Positions 16,499 to 27,292 are shown, counted from the stretch's first letter. The stretch: DNA of 64,000 nucleotides from Streptomyces zaomyceticus (GCF_014656215.1 NZ_BNBZ01000001.1:496001-560000), one strand, 5' to 3'. Notes: generated by a model not told the origin, from the letters alone. Made by a program: numbers and translations.

Positions 16499-16854
16499 GT
16501 GGACCTCCGATTCGGGAATGCGGGACTCCTCAACCACCTTGTGACGATTTGCGGCGTTTCGCACGTTTCCGCTGCCCCGGTCGGGTGAAGGCGCGCCGCA
16601 GGGTCGACGCGACACGAGCGCACTTCAGTTCACGGAAAGTCACATTCGGTCACGTCCTCATCGACCCGTGTCAGACCCGCGCAGAAACGATCGGGCGGGG
16701 TGCGACGGTGGGCAGATTCACAGCGTCGGACGCTCCCCCTGGGCGGCACGAAGCTGGAAGGCTCCCCCGCGCGGGCTCTATGATCGGCACACTCTTCCCC
16801 GGCCGACCGTCCCGACCACATGCGACCGGCCCGACTGCACTACGGGAGCCAGCG
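16499..16854. other. 356-bp divergent intergenic region with three phased TCAC boxes
   Basis: No gene seen. The region between the metalloprotease and the GGDEF-EAL gene is less GC-rich than its flanks. It holds three TCAC tetramers at 16630, 16640 and 16650, spaced exactly 10 bp, in the contexts GTTCACGG, AGTCACAT and GGTCACGT. This suggests tandem binding of a direct-repeat regulator. Confidence 0.5.
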
Positions 16855-18798
16855 GTGAGCGGAACCCCCGAAGGACCGGTGCACCCAGAGCCGCCGGAGA
16901 CGCACGCGGCGGAGCCCGCACTCACGGAGCGTCACACCGGACAGCACGGCGGGCGGTACGCCGAGCAGTACGCCGAGCGATTCCCCTCGCGGGACGTGGA
17001 CCGCCGGGCCGCCGAACTCCGTGACTACCGTGCCGCCTTCCGGGCCGCCCGGCTCGCCATGGCCGTCGTCGACCAGGACGGCGTGGTCGTCACCGCGAAC
17101 GAGTCCTTCGGCGCCCTCCTCGGCACCGAGCCCCGAGCCCTTCGGGACCAGGCGGCCGCCGATCTCGTCGACCTCGCGTCCGACGGGCGCACCTGGCACG
17201 CGTACCGCGAGGTACTGCGCGGCCGCCGCTCCCGCTTCCGCTGCACCCGCCGCCTCAAGCACGCCGACGGGCGCTCGCTGTGGGCCGAGGTCACCGTCGC
17301 GCCCGTGCCCGACAGCAGGCGCGTCCTGCTGTCGATCACGGACATCAGCGACCGGCGCGAACTCCAGGCACGGCTCCGCCATCTCCAGATGCACGACCCG
17401 GTGACCCGACTGCCCAACCGCGCCCTGTTCTTCGAGCGCCTCTCGGCGGCCCTGGAGGCCTCCGCCCAGGACGCCGCCGACTCCGGCATCACCGGCGACC
17501 CGGGAACGGGCGGGGCGATCAGCTCTTCGTACGAGTCCTACGGGTATGGCAGAACAGGGCGGATCGGTCTCTGCTACCTCGATCTCGACGGCTTCAAGGC
17601 CGTCAACGACACCCTCGGCCACCGCGTGGGCGACCGTCTCCTCGCCGCCGTCGCCGCGCGCCTGACGGAGTGCGCGGACAGCGACGGCTACACCCGCAGC
17701 GGCGGCCATCTCGTGGCACGGCTCGGCGGCGACGAGTTCGCGGTCCTGGTCGAGGACTCCACCGGCACGGAGCAACTGGCCGACCTGGCGCGCTCGGTGC
17801 TGTGCGCGCTCCAGCAGCCCTTCGACCTGGGCGGCCAGCGGCTCTCGGTCTCCGCCTCGATCGGGGTGGTCGAGCGCTCCGGGCACGGAACGACGGCGAC
17901 CGCCCTGATGCAGGCCGCCGACACCACGCTGTACTGGGCGAAGGCGGACGGCAAGGCCCGCTGGACCCTGTTCGACCCGGAGCGCAACGCGCACCGGATG
18001 ACCCGGCAGGCCCTCTCCTCCACCCTGCGTCCGGCCGTGGAGCGCGGGGAGTTCGCCCTGGAGTACCAGCCCCTGGTGGATCTGGCGGACGGAGCGGTGC
18101 GCGGGGTGGAGGCGCTGGTGCGCTGGAACCACCCGCAGTTCGGCTCGCTCGCGCCGAATCGGTTCATCGCGATCGCCGAGGAGGACGGCTCCATCGTGGA
18201 GCTGGGCCGGTGGGTGCTGCGCACCGCCTGCCGTCAGGCCCGGCAGTGGCAGAAGGACCATCCGCGCGAGCGCCCGCTCTTCGTCAGCGTGAACGTGGCG
18301 GTGCGTCAGGTCTGGGACTCCGACCTGGTCGCGGACGTGGCCGGCATCCTCGCGGAGACCGGGCTCGCCCCGCATCTGCTCCAGCTGGAGCTGACGGAGT
18401 CCGCCGTGATGGGCTCGGCCGGACGGCCGCTCCAGGCCCTCCAGGCGCTGAGCGACATGGGCGTGCGGATCGCGATCGACGACTTCGGCACCGGTTACTC
18501 GAACCTGGCCTATCTGAGCCGGCTGCCGGTCTCGGTGCTCAAGCTGGACGGGTCGTTCGTCCGGGGCTTCCAGGACGAGGAGCACGCCAACCCCGCGGAC
18601 GAGCTGATCGTCGAGGCGCTGGTGCAGCTCGCGCACCGGCTGGGGCTCACGGTCACCGCGGAGTGCGTGGAGACCTCGGGGCAGGCGAGCCGGCTGCGCA
18701 GCATCGGCTGCGACACGGGACAGGGCTGGCTGTACTCGCGGGCGGTGGCCCCGGACCGTATCGCCGAGCTGATCGGCTCGGAACCGCTGAGCGTCTGA
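16855..18798 (+). CDS. PAS-GGDEF-EAL cyclic-di-GMP turnover protein
   Basis: 647 residues from GTG 16855, with GGGAG 7 nt upstream; a longer open frame begins further up without a ribosome site. A PAS sensor spans about 57-165 (FRAARLAMAVVDQDGVVVTANESF). The GGDEF domain (about 175-375) keeps the active-site GGDEF at 291-295. The EAL domain (about 385-640) keeps EAL at 419-421, the ELTESAVM loop and the IDDFGTGYSNLAYL motif. Both catalytic signatures look intact, so it could make and degrade c-di-GMP. No membrane helix is predicted. In Streptomyces this second messenger controls development through BldD, and RmdA/CdgA-type proteins share this layout. Which one it corresponds to cannot be settled here. 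Confidence 0.93.
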   Translation: MSGTPEGPVHPEPPETHAAEPALTERHTGQHGGRYAEQYAERFPSRDVDRRAAELRDYRAAFRAARLAMAVVDQDGVVVTANESFGALLGTEPRALRDQAAADLVDLASDGRTWHAYREVLRGRRSRFRCTRRLKHADGRSLWAEVTVAPVPDSRRVLLSITDISDRRELQARLRHLQMHDPVTRLPNRALFFERLSAALEASAQDAADSGITGDPGTGGAISSSYESYGYGRTGRIGLCYLDLDGFKAVNDTLGHRVGDRLLAAVAARLTECADSDGYTRSGGHLVARLGGDEFAVLVEDSTGTEQLADLARSVLCALQQPFDLGGQRLSVSASIGVVERSGHGTTATALMQAADTTLYWAKADGKARWTLFDPERNAHRMTRQALSSTLRPAVERGEFALEYQPLVDLADGAVRGVEALVRWNHPQFGSLAPNRFIAIAEEDGSIVELGRWVLRTACRQARQWQKDHPRERPLFVSVNVAVRQVWDSDLVADVAGILAETGLAPHLLQLELTESAVMGSAGRPLQALQALSDMGVRIAIDDFGTGYSNLAYLSRLPVSVLKLDGSFVRGFQDEEHANPADELIVEALVQLAHRLGLTVTAECVETSGQASRLRSIGCDTGQGWLYSRAVAPDRIAELIGSEPLSV

Positions 18799-18913
18799 GG
18801 ACCGGGCGCGCCTCCGGGTGCGGGGACCCGCCTCCCGGGGTCCGGAGAAGCCTCGGGGCCCCGGCCGCGCCGCCCGGGCCGGCCCGGGCGCACCGGCGCG
18901 CGAGGGCATGGGA

Positions 18914-18950
18914 CTGCCCCCGGCCGGAGGGACATTCCGGGCGGGGGCAG
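18914..18950. terminator. putative bidirectional terminator
   Basis: Stem CTGCCCCCGGCC / GGGCGGGGGCAG with one mismatch and a 13-nt loop, between the convergent ends of the GGDEF-EAL and chitinase genes. Confidence 0.55.
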
Positions 18951-18981
18951 CGTTTCATGAGGGGTACCGAAGGTCAGTCGC

Positions 18982-20679
<1,698 letters not shown>

Positions 20680-20761
20680 GTGCGGCCTCCATGGGGGGAG
20701 TGCGGGGGTGGTGCCGTACAGGGGTGGAAGATTGATAACCGGCACGTGAACAGTGCGTCAA

Positions 20762-20793
20762 TGGTCTGAACCAGATTGAGGACTAGACCAATT
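20762..20793 (-). promoter_or_regulatory. two DasR-like (dre) sites upstream of chitinase
   Basis: TGGTCTGAACCA at 20762-20773 and GGACTAGACCAA at 20781-20792 (reverse TTGGTCTAGTCC) resemble the TGGTCTAGACCA core of DasR sites and the duplicated boxes known from Streptomyces chitinase promoters. They lie about 83-114 bp upstream of the GTG start. Confidence 0.7.
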
Positions 20794-20974
20794 ACCCGAA
20801 GAAAGTCCTCGTCAGAGACCCGCAGCACAAAACGGAACCGCCCGCCACCATCGGTGACGAGCGGTTTAAGGTTCACTTACGGTTGGCGCGGGCGGGATCC
20901 GTGCAGGAACCAACCGGTCGCGGAGATCAGGGTTTTTACCCGGGCGCCCCCGGCCCGGAACACCCGCCGCGCCT

Positions 20975-22048
20975 CTACGCCTCCGGCAGCTCCGGGAGTT
21001 CGTACGCGTCCGCGATGAGCTCGTAGCTCCGCACCCGCGCCTCCCCGCCGTGTCCGTTGGCGGTGATCATCAGCTCGTCCGCACCCGTCCGCTTCCGGAG
21101 GTCGTCCAGGCCCGTGCGGACCTCGTCCGGGGTGCCGTACACGATGTTCGCCAGCCAGTCGTCGACGAACTCCCGCTCGGCGCGGCTGAACCCGTACGCC
21201 TCCGCCTCCTCCGGCGTCGGCACGAGACCCGGCCTGCCGGTGCGGAGCCGCAGCATCGCCAGGGCCCCGGCGAGGACCTGACGGCGGGCCTGCGCCGCCT
21301 CGTCGGCGGCGAACGCCGAGACGCCGATCATCGCGTACGGGGTGTCGAGGAGCGCCGAGGGCCGGAAGGACTCCCGGTAGAGGTCGAGCGCCGGGATCGT
21401 GTTCCTGGCCGAGAAGTGATGGGCGAAGGCGAAGGGCAGCCCGAGCAGACCGGCGAGCCGGGCGCTGAAGCCGGAGGAGCCGAGCAGCCAGATCGGCGGC
21501 CGGCCCGTGGGGCCCTGCACCGGGCCGGGCACGGCGTGGATCCGGGCGTACCGGTGGCCGTCCGGGAAGTCGTCGTCCAGGAACCGGGTCAGCTCGGCGA
21601 GTTGCTCGGGGAAGTCGTCCGCGCCCTCGTTCAGGGTGGTGGTGCGCCGGAGGGCGGCGGCCGTTCCCCCGTCGGTGCCGGGCGCGCGGCCGAGGCCGAG
21701 GTCGATCCGGCCCGGGGCGAAGGCCTCCAGGGTGCCGAACTGCTCGGCGACGACGAGCGGGGCGTGGTTGGGCAGCATGACGCCGCCCGAGCCGAGGCGG
21801 ATGCGCCGGGTGTGGGCGGCGAGATGGGCGAGGATCACCGCCGGGGACGAGGAGGCGACGCCGGGCATGGAGTGGTGTTCGGCCACCCAGTGCCGGTGGA
21901 AGCCGCGCCGCTCGGCGAGCCTGCTCAGCTCGACGCTGGTGGCCAGTGCCTCGGTCGCGGTCCTGCCGCTGCCGACGGTCACCAGGTCCAGTACGGACAG
22001 CGGTACGGGCGCGGTCCCCCGCGCCTCTCCTCGAATAGCGTCGGTCAC
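20975..22048 (-). CDS. LLM class flavin-dependent oxidoreductase (luciferase-like)
   Basis: 357 residues from GTG 22048, with GAGGAGGG upstream. It belongs to the bacterial luciferase-like monooxygenase group: PLSVLDLVTVGSG at the start, FHRHWVAEHHSMPGVASSSPAVILAHLA, RIRLGSGGVMLPNHAPLVVAEQFGTLEAFAPGRIDLGLGRAPGTD, and a C-terminal VYGTPDEVRTGLDDL. These features match the MsnO8/YhbW-like subgroup that uses FMNH2 or F420. The substrate is unknown. It is divergent from the IclR gene at 22432 with a 383-bp gap between them, so it may be a target of that regulator. Confidence 0.9.
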   Translation of the reverse strand: MTDAIRGEARGTAPVPLSVLDLVTVGSGRTATEALATSVELSRLAERRGFHRHWVAEHHSMPGVASSSPAVILAHLAAHTRRIRLGSGGVMLPNHAPLVVAEQFGTLEAFAPGRIDLGLGRAPGTDGGTAAALRRTTTLNEGADDFPEQLAELTRFLDDDFPDGHRYARIHAVPGPVQGPTGRPPIWLLGSSGFSARLAGLLGLPFAFAHHFSARNTIPALDLYRESFRPSALLDTPYAMIGVSAFAADEAAQARRQVLAGALAMLRLRTGRPGLVPTPEEAEAYGFSRAEREFVDDWLANIVYGTPDEVRTGLDDLRKRTGADELMITANGHGGEARVRSYELIADAYELPELPEA

Positions 22049-22431
22049 CTTCGGGACCCTCCTCGGCACTCTCGGACACTTCGCCGACGCACCACCCGGA
22101 CACGTCGATCGGCTACATCACGGGGAAAACAGGAGGGGGTCTCCGTTTATTCCGGCGGTTCTCGGCCATCGGCCGGGACCCCTCCGCGTCCGCTTCCGCA
22201 TAAAAAATCTCCCGTCCCCCGGGGGCCGAACACCTGTGCGAGCATCCCGGCGCACGGCCCTGACCTGAGACTCTGCGAAGCACTCATGACCGTGGCATAT
22301 GCCAGGGTGGTGCGCCCCAGCGTAGGGGCCCGGATGCTCCGCATCATTCTCGCCAACACCCGCCCCGTAAACGGTGCTTGGCGGCTATCGTGGTACGAAA
22401 GCTTGCGGTCACAACCTGGTAGGGGGAAACC
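22049..22431. other. 383-bp divergent intergenic region
   Basis: I see no convincing gene here. It contains the TGGCATATGCCA palindrome (separate entry) and promoter-like lower-GC tracts on both sides. The open frames within it are short and have poor codon bias. Confidence 0.6.
22289..22308. promoter_or_regulatory. 20-bp palindrome with TGGCATATGCCA core
   Basis: Perfect 12-bp palindrome TGGCATATGCCA at 22293-22304 inside a 20-bp inverted repeat with one mismatched pair (ACC at one end, GGT at the other). It is 124-143 bp upstream of the IclR start and shares its core with 14377-14402. Confidence 0.55.
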
Positions 22432-23190
22432 GTGGCGCTGAAGCCCGAGCCCACCGCGCCGTTCCACTCGGTGCAATACGCCCTGCGCGTCCTCGAGACG
22501 ATCTCACGGCACGGTGGCGGAGTGACGGACGTCCAGATCGCGCGCGAAACCGGCCTGCCCGTCGCCCACCTCTCCTCGCTGCTCCTCATGCTCCGGCGCG
22601 AGGGGTACGTCGAGCAGGTCGCCGACGGCGCGTACGTGATCGGGGACTCCCTCGTCCTCCTCGGCTCCGGCATGACCCGCCGCGAGGCCCTGGAGGCGAA
22701 ACTCCAGGAGACCCTGACCGAGCTGCGCGACTCCGTCGGCGCCGCGGTCTACATCAGCCGGTACATCGACGGCGAGGTGAAGATCACCCAGTTCGCCGAC
22801 GGCCCGCGCACGCCCAAGGTCAACGAGTGGGTGGACTTCCGCTCCGCGGCGCACGCCAGCGCGGTCGGCAAGTGCCTGCTCACCCAGCTCGACCAGAACG
22901 GACGGCGGGACCACCTCTCCCGCCACAAGATCGCCCGGCTCACCTCCCGGACGATCACCAGCGAGCGGATCCTCTTCTCCAAGCTGGACAGCCAGCCGCC
23001 GACGGTCCCGGTGCTCGACCTCCAGGAGTACGCGGTGGGCACGGTCTGCGCCGCCGTTCCGCTGACGGCCGGCTCCGCCGTGGGCTGCCTGGCACTCTCC
23101 CTGCCGATCGAGCACGCCCACCGGCTGCGCTCGGCCGCCGACACGCTGAACCGCAGGGCCGCTCCGGTGGTCATGGCGCTGGCGATCTGA
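22432..23190 (+). CDS. IclR family transcriptional regulator
   Basis: 252 residues from GTG 22432, with AGGGGGAAACC directly upstream. The N-terminal winged helix-turn-helix (about 12-70) reads VQYALRVLETISRHGGGVTDVQIARETGLPVAHLSSLLLMLRREGYVEQ. The C-terminal effector domain (about 80-250) is typical: AAVYISRYIDGEVKITQFADGPRTP, SAAHASAVGKCLLTQL, EYAVGTVCAAVPLTAG. It controls an unknown set, possibly the divergent flavin oxidoreductase and itself, through the palindrome upstream. The ligand is unknown. Confidence 0.93.
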   Translation: MALKPEPTAPFHSVQYALRVLETISRHGGGVTDVQIARETGLPVAHLSSLLLMLRREGYVEQVADGAYVIGDSLVLLGSGMTRREALEAKLQETLTELRDSVGAAVYISRYIDGEVKITQFADGPRTPKVNEWVDFRSAAHASAVGKCLLTQLDQNGRRDHLSRHKIARLTSRTITSERILFSKLDSQPPTVPVLDLQEYAVGTVCAAVPLTAGSAVGCLALSLPIEHAHRLRSAADTLNRRAAPVVMALAI

Positions 23191-23274
23191 GGCATTCGAG
23201 GGGCCTGACGGCCCGGTCGCGCGGGGTGGTCATGAGCACCCCGCGGGACCGGGTAGTATTTTCTCTGTCAGCAA

Positions 23275-23348
23275 GCGCCGCTAGCTCAGTTGGTTAGAGC
23301 AGCTGACTCTTAATCAGCGGGTCCGGGGTTCGAGTCCCTGGCGGCGCA
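23275..23348 (+). tRNA. tRNA-Lys(CTT), copy 2
   Basis: 74 nt, identical to copy 1 at 15103, anticodon CTT, no encoded CCA. Preceded by TTTTCTCTGTCAGC, a leader partly shared with copy 3. Confidence 0.97.
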
Positions 23349-23354
23349 CAGACG

Positions 23355-23388
23355 GAAGAAGCCCCTCGCGGAAGCGGGGGGCTTCTTC
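23355..23388 (+). terminator. rho-independent terminator of tRNA-Lys copy 2
   Basis: Hairpin GAAGAAGCCCC(T)CGC / GCGGGGGGCTTCTTC, differing from the copy 1 terminator by only one or two bases. Confidence 0.85.
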
Positions 23389-23459
23389 GTGCCCGCTTCC
23401 CTCGGGAGCGGACGTGCCCGGTAGGGAGCGGACCGCCCCCGACCGGGGCCGAGCCGCTC

Positions 23460-24158
23460 TCAGGCCCTGAGGTAGGTGAGGACGGCCAGGACCCGACGGT
23501 GGGTGTCCTCGGCCGGAGGCAGGTCCAGCTTCGCCAGGATGTTGCCGATGTGCTTGCCCACGGCGGCCTCGGTCACGACCAGCCGCCGGGCGATCGCCCC
23601 GTTCGAATGGCCCTCGGCGACGAGCCCGAGGACCTCGCGCTCGCGCGGGGTCAGCGCCTCCAGCGGATCCCGGTGCCGCCGCAGCAGCTGCCGTACGACC
23701 TCGGGGTCGACGACCGTCCCGCCGTCCGCGACCCGGGCGAGCGCGTCCAGGAACTCCTCCACCTGCCCGACCCGGTCCTTGAGGAGGTAGCCGACGCCGG
23801 TCCCGTCCCCCGCGTCGAGCAGGTCGGCTGCGTAGCTGCGCTGCACGTACTGGCTGAGGACGAGCACCGGCAGCGCGGGCCGCTCGGCGCGGAGCGCGAC
23901 CGCCGCCCGCAGCCCCTCGTCCTGGAAACCGGGCGGCATCCGGACGTCGGTCACCACGATGTCCGGGTCGTGGGCGCCGACCGCCTCCCGCAGGCCGTCG
24001 GCGTCGCCGACGGCGGCGACGACCTCGTGGCCGAACCGGGCCAGGAGCCCGATCAGTCCTTCCCTGAGGAGGACGCTGTCCTCGGCGAGGACGACACGGA
24101 GCTTCCGGCCGGCGCCGGGCTGTCGGTCGGGGCCGGGCTGTCGGTCAGTGCGGGACAC
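23460..24158 (-). CDS. NarL/LuxR-family response regulator
   Basis: 232 residues from GTG 24158. A receiver domain (about 19-140) has VVLAEDS, phosphoacceptor Asp at about 71 in IVVTDVRMPP, and YLLKDRV. The LuxR-type helix-turn-helix is at about 166-228 (LTPREREVLGLVAEGHSNGAIARRLVVTEAAVGKHIGNILAKLDL). The first 18 residues (TDRQPGPDRQPGAG) are a low-complexity extension. No later start codon precedes the receiver core, so the 106-bp overlap with the kinase gene appears real. The cognate sensor is the kinase upstream. It probably controls genes elsewhere. Confidence 0.92.
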   Translation of the reverse strand: MSRTDRQPGPDRQPGAGRKLRVVLAEDSVLLREGLIGLLARFGHEVVAAVGDADGLREAVGAHDPDIVVTDVRMPPGFQDEGLRAAVALRAERPALPVLVLSQYVQRSYAADLLDAGDGTGVGYLLKDRVGQVEEFLDALARVADGGTVVDPEVVRQLLRRHRDPLEALTPREREVLGLVAEGHSNGAIARRLVVTEAAVGKHIGNILAKLDLPPAEDTHRRVLAVLTYLRA

Positions 24159-25393
24159 GGGATCTCCACTCGGAGGAGGGTCGGCCCGCCCGGCGGGCTC
24201 ATGATCGCCAGTGTGCCATCGAGGACGGCGATCCGGTCGGCGAGTCCGGTGAGCCCGGTGCCCCCGGCCGGATCGGCCGCTCCCCGTCCGTCGTCCTCGA
24301 TGTCGATCCGCAGCACACCGCCCGCGTGCCGCGCCCGGATGCCCGCCCGGCTCGCCCCGCTGTGCTTGCCGATGTTGGCGAGCGCCTCGCAGCCGGCGAA
24401 ATAGCCCGCGCTCTCGACGGACACCGGCAGCCGGGGCAGCTCGACGTCGACGGTGACCGGGACGGCGGACCGGTCGGCGGCGTCGGCGAGGGCCGGACCG
24501 AGCCCGTAGTCGGCGAGGACCTGCGGATGGATGCCGTGGATGAGCTCGCGCAGCTCGGTCAGGACCCGCCCGGCCTCCGTGTGCGCCTTCGCCAGCTGCT
24601 CGGCGAGCGGCCCCGGCGGGGCGTCCAGCCGGGCGAGGCCGAGGGTCATGGTGAGGGCGACCAGGCGTTGCTGGGCCCCGTCGTGCAGATCGCGCTCGAT
24701 CCGGCGCCGCTCGGCCTCGAAGGCGTCGACGAGCCGGGCCCGGGAGGCGATGACCTCGCCGATCCTGCCGCCGCGCTCGCCCGTCTCGCGCGGGGCGAGC
24801 AGGGCCCGGGCGAGGGCGGCCCTGGCACCGGCGACGGCGGCGAGCGGATACGCGAGGGCCACGAGGAGCAGCGCGCCGAGGAGGGCGGCGGCGAAGGCCT
24901 CCGGATAGGAGGTCACCAGATACGCCTTGACGACCTTGGCCTCGTGGCCGTCCACGGCCAGCTGGACGGGCGCGCCGAGAAGGGTGACGGGCAGGCCGAC
25001 CCCGACGGCGACGGCGAGGAGGTCGAGCGGCCACAGGACGGTGGCGAGGAGCAGGGCGTACGCCAACTCCCGCCAGGTCGCCTGCTCCCCCGCCCGCAGC
25101 CGGAGCCAGGCGGCCGGGCCGGGGGCGGTGGGGACCCGGTGAGGATCGGGGGCCGGGTCGAGGTCGACGAGCCGGAGGCGCCGGCGCTCGATGCCGCCGA
25201 GGGCGAGCCCGGAGAGCAGCAGCGGCGGCAGCCCGACGAGGAAGAGGGAGAACAGCCCGAGCAGCAGGAACACGGCGCAGACGGCGGCGCCGAGGAGGGC
25301 CCCGGTGACCAGGTACGCGACGGCCCGCCACGGCCAGGGTCCGAGGAGGAAACGGGGGCGGGTGAGTGCCTGCCAGGGGGTACGGGGTTCCAT
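24053..25393 (-). CDS. sensor histidine kinase (HisKA_3 class)
   Basis: 446 residues from ATG 25393. Four membrane helices in two pairs lie at about 25-65 and 110-190, separated by short polar loops, consistent with an intramembrane sensor. The HisKA_3 phosphoacceptor motif is RRRIERDLHDGAQQRLVALTMTLGLAR. The HATPase has N-box CEALANIGKHSGA and G-box EDDGRGAAD / GTGLTGLADR. The C-terminal tail is Ser/Pro-rich and overlaps the regulator gene. It forms a NarL-type two-component system with the downstream regulator. The signal is unknown. Confidence 0.92.
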   Translation of the reverse strand: MEPRTPWQALTRPRFLLGPWPWRAVAYLVTGALLGAAVCAVFLLLGLFSLFLVGLPPLLLSGLALGGIERRRLRLVDLDPAPDPHRVPTAPGPAAWLRLRAGEQATWRELAYALLLATVLWPLDLLAVAVGVGLPVTLLGAPVQLAVDGHEAKVVKAYLVTSYPEAFAAALLGALLLVALAYPLAAVAGARAALARALLAPRETGERGGRIGEVIASRARLVDAFEAERRRIERDLHDGAQQRLVALTMTLGLARLDAPPGPLAEQLAKAHTEAGRVLTELRELIHGIHPQVLADYGLGPALADAADRSAVPVTVDVELPRLPVSVESAGYFAGCEALANIGKHSGASRAGIRARHAGGVLRIDIEDDGRGAADPAGGTGLTGLADRIAVLDGTLAIMSPPGGPTLLRVEIPCPALTDSPAPTDSPAPAGSSVSSSPRTASSSGKD

Positions 25394-25484
25394 GCGGCCC
25401 CACCGTAGGGCTCGCGCTCGGGGCGGGGCCATGGGGCTGGGGGGTGCGACGGGGGTGGGGCTGGGCCTACCGCGCCCGCCTCGG

Positions 25485-27224
25485 TCAGCCGCGCGCCGGG
25501 TCGTCCCTTTCGGATCCGCGGGCCGGGCGGGATCCGGAGGGGCCGGGCCGGTCGGGGTGGTGCGGGGACGGGGCGCGGTCGTGGTGGGCGTAGGCGGCGC
25601 GGAGGGCGGCGACCGCCTTCGGGGTCAGGGGTTCGTACGGCACACCCGGCGCCGGGCGCCACCAGACCGGGTCCGGGCAGAGGAAGGAGTCCCGGCGCAG
25701 GGCCACCCGGTGGATCTTGTTCGTCGCCGTCAGCGGGAGTTCCGTCATCACCCGGACGAACCGTGGCGGCATCTTCGTCCCCAGGTCCTCCTGCGCGGCC
25801 AGGAACGCCGCGAACTCCTCCGGGTCGAAGACCTCGGCCGCGCGCAGGGCGAGCGCCGCCATGACCTGGTCCCCCGCGACCGGGTCCGGTATCGCGTAGA
25901 CCGCGACGCCCGCGGCCCGGTCCCAGCGGGCCAGGATGTGCTCGATCATCGCGGCCGCCAGGTTCTCGCTGTCGACCCGCAGCCGGTCGTCCGTGCGGCC
26001 CGCGAAGTAGAGGTAGCCGTCCGCGTCCCGGTAGAAGAGGTCGCCCGTCCAGTACCAGCCGTCGCGCAGCCGGGCCGCCTCCGCCTCGGGGTTGCGCCAG
26101 TAGCCCTCGAACGGGCTGCGGCCGCGGTTGACGAGCTCGCCGACCGCTTCGGAGGCGTTGAGGAGCCGGCCGGTGGGCGAGAAGCGGGCCGGTGCGCATT
26201 CGAGGCCCGTCCCGGCGTCCACCACCGCCAGGTCGTCGCCCTGCGCGGCCCGTCCGATCGCTCCCGTGGGGGTGTCCGGGGTGCGCTGGATCGCCGCGCC
26301 GCCCTCGGAGGAGCCGTACCCCTCGACGAGCGGGACCCCGAAGCGCTCCCGGAAGCGGGCCGCGTCCACCGCCCCCGCCTCGGTGCCGAAGCCGAGCCGC
26401 AGCGGGTGTCTGCGGTCGTCGGGTTCCGGCGGGGTGGCGAGGAGGTACTGCACGGCCCGGCCGACATAGGTGAAGTAGGTGGCGCCGAACCGGCGTACGT
26501 CGGGGAGGAAGCGGGAGGCGGAGAAGCGGGCCCGCAGGGCGACTCCGGCACCGGCGGCGAGCGCGGGCGCCCAGTCGGCGATCACCGCGTTGCCGTGGAA
26601 CATCGGCATGCAGACGTAGTGGACGTCGTCCGGGCCGACCCCGAAGTGCCGGACGAGGGAGGCGCCGGCCGCCGCGAGCCGCCCCTGACTGCACAGGGCG
26701 GCCTTGGGCGCGCCCGTGGAACCGGAGGTGAAGGAGAGCAGGAAGCGGCTGTCGGGGCGTACGGGGCCGAGGCGGGCGTCGCCGGGGCGGGCGCTCCCGT
26801 AGGGGGCGAGGAGTTCCCGGTACGCCTCGGTGTCGGTGACGAGGATGCGCAGTCCGGGCAGTGGGAGGCCGTCGAGGAGCGGCAGATGGGCGCGCTGGGT
26901 GACCAGGACCCGGCACTCGGTGTGCCGGATGTCCCGGGCGAGTTCGGCGCCGCGCCGGGTGGGGTTGATCCCGGCGACGGCGGCCCCCGCGAGGGCCGCC
27001 GCGCTGAGCCAGAGCGGGTACTCCGGCGTGTTGTCGAGCAGGATGCCGAGGTGCGGCTCGCCCCCCGGCAGGGGTGGCATCAGGTCCACGAGCAGTGCGG
27101 CCCGCGCGGCGGCGCCGGCGGCGACCTGGTGGTGGGTGAGGGTGTGGTGCTCGTCCCTCAGCCCGATCCGGTGGTCGTCCCATTGGCGCCCTACGAGTTC
27201 CGCGACGGTGTCCGCACCCCTCAT
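25485..27224 (-). CDS. AMP-dependent acyl-CoA synthetase/ligase
   Basis: 579 residues. This is an ANL-superfamily adenylating enzyme: P-loop LSFTSGSTGAPKAAL, A5 motif EGYGSSEGG, A7 YWTGDLFYRDADGYLYFAGRTDDRLRVDSENL, and A10-region LTATNKIHR. It lacks membrane segments, and the C-terminal tail of 30 residues is Pro/Arg-rich. It resembles the FACL fatty-acid-CoA ligase group (long-chain or bile-acid-type), forming acyl-CoA from acid, ATP and CoA. A perfect 12-bp inverted repeat lies directly upstream. The upstream LPMO gene is on the same strand, 68 bp away, but unrelated in function. Confidence 0.9.
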   Translation of the reverse strand: MRGADTVAELVGRQWDDHRIGLRDEHHTLTHHQVAAGAAARAALLVDLMPPLPGGEPHLGILLDNTPEYPLWLSAAALAGAAVAGINPTRRGAELARDIRHTECRVLVTQRAHLPLLDGLPLPGLRILVTDTEAYRELLAPYGSARPGDARLGPVRPDSRFLLSFTSGSTGAPKAALCSQGRLAAAGASLVRHFGVGPDDVHYVCMPMFHGNAVIADWAPALAAGAGVALRARFSASRFLPDVRRFGATYFTYVGRAVQYLLATPPEPDDRRHPLRLGFGTEAGAVDAARFRERFGVPLVEGYGSSEGGAAIQRTPDTPTGAIGRAAQGDDLAVVDAGTGLECAPARFSPTGRLLNASEAVGELVNRGRSPFEGYWRNPEAEAARLRDGWYWTGDLFYRDADGYLYFAGRTDDRLRVDSENLAAAMIEHILARWDRAAGVAVYAIPDPVAGDQVMAALALRAAEVFDPEEFAAFLAAQEDLGTKMPPRFVRVMTELPLTATNKIHRVALRRDSFLCPDPVWWRPAPGVPYEPLTPKAVAALRAAYAHHDRAPSPHHPDRPGPSGSRPARGSERDDPARG

Positions 27225-27238
27225 GGGCCGGACTGTAA

Positions 27239-27267
27239 CTGACGGTTCATCAGAAATGAACCGTCAG
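27239..27267. promoter_or_regulatory. perfect 12-bp inverted repeat with 5-bp spacer
   Basis: Arms CTGACGGTTCAT and ATGAACCGTCAG with spacer CAGAA. It lies 15-43 bp upstream of the acyl-CoA synthetase start and 26-54 bp past the LPMO stop. It fits an operator for the synthetase gene. A terminator for the LPMO gene is the alternative. Confidence 0.55.
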
Positions 27268-27292
27268 GAACGGCCACGGGACCGCCCGTCCG

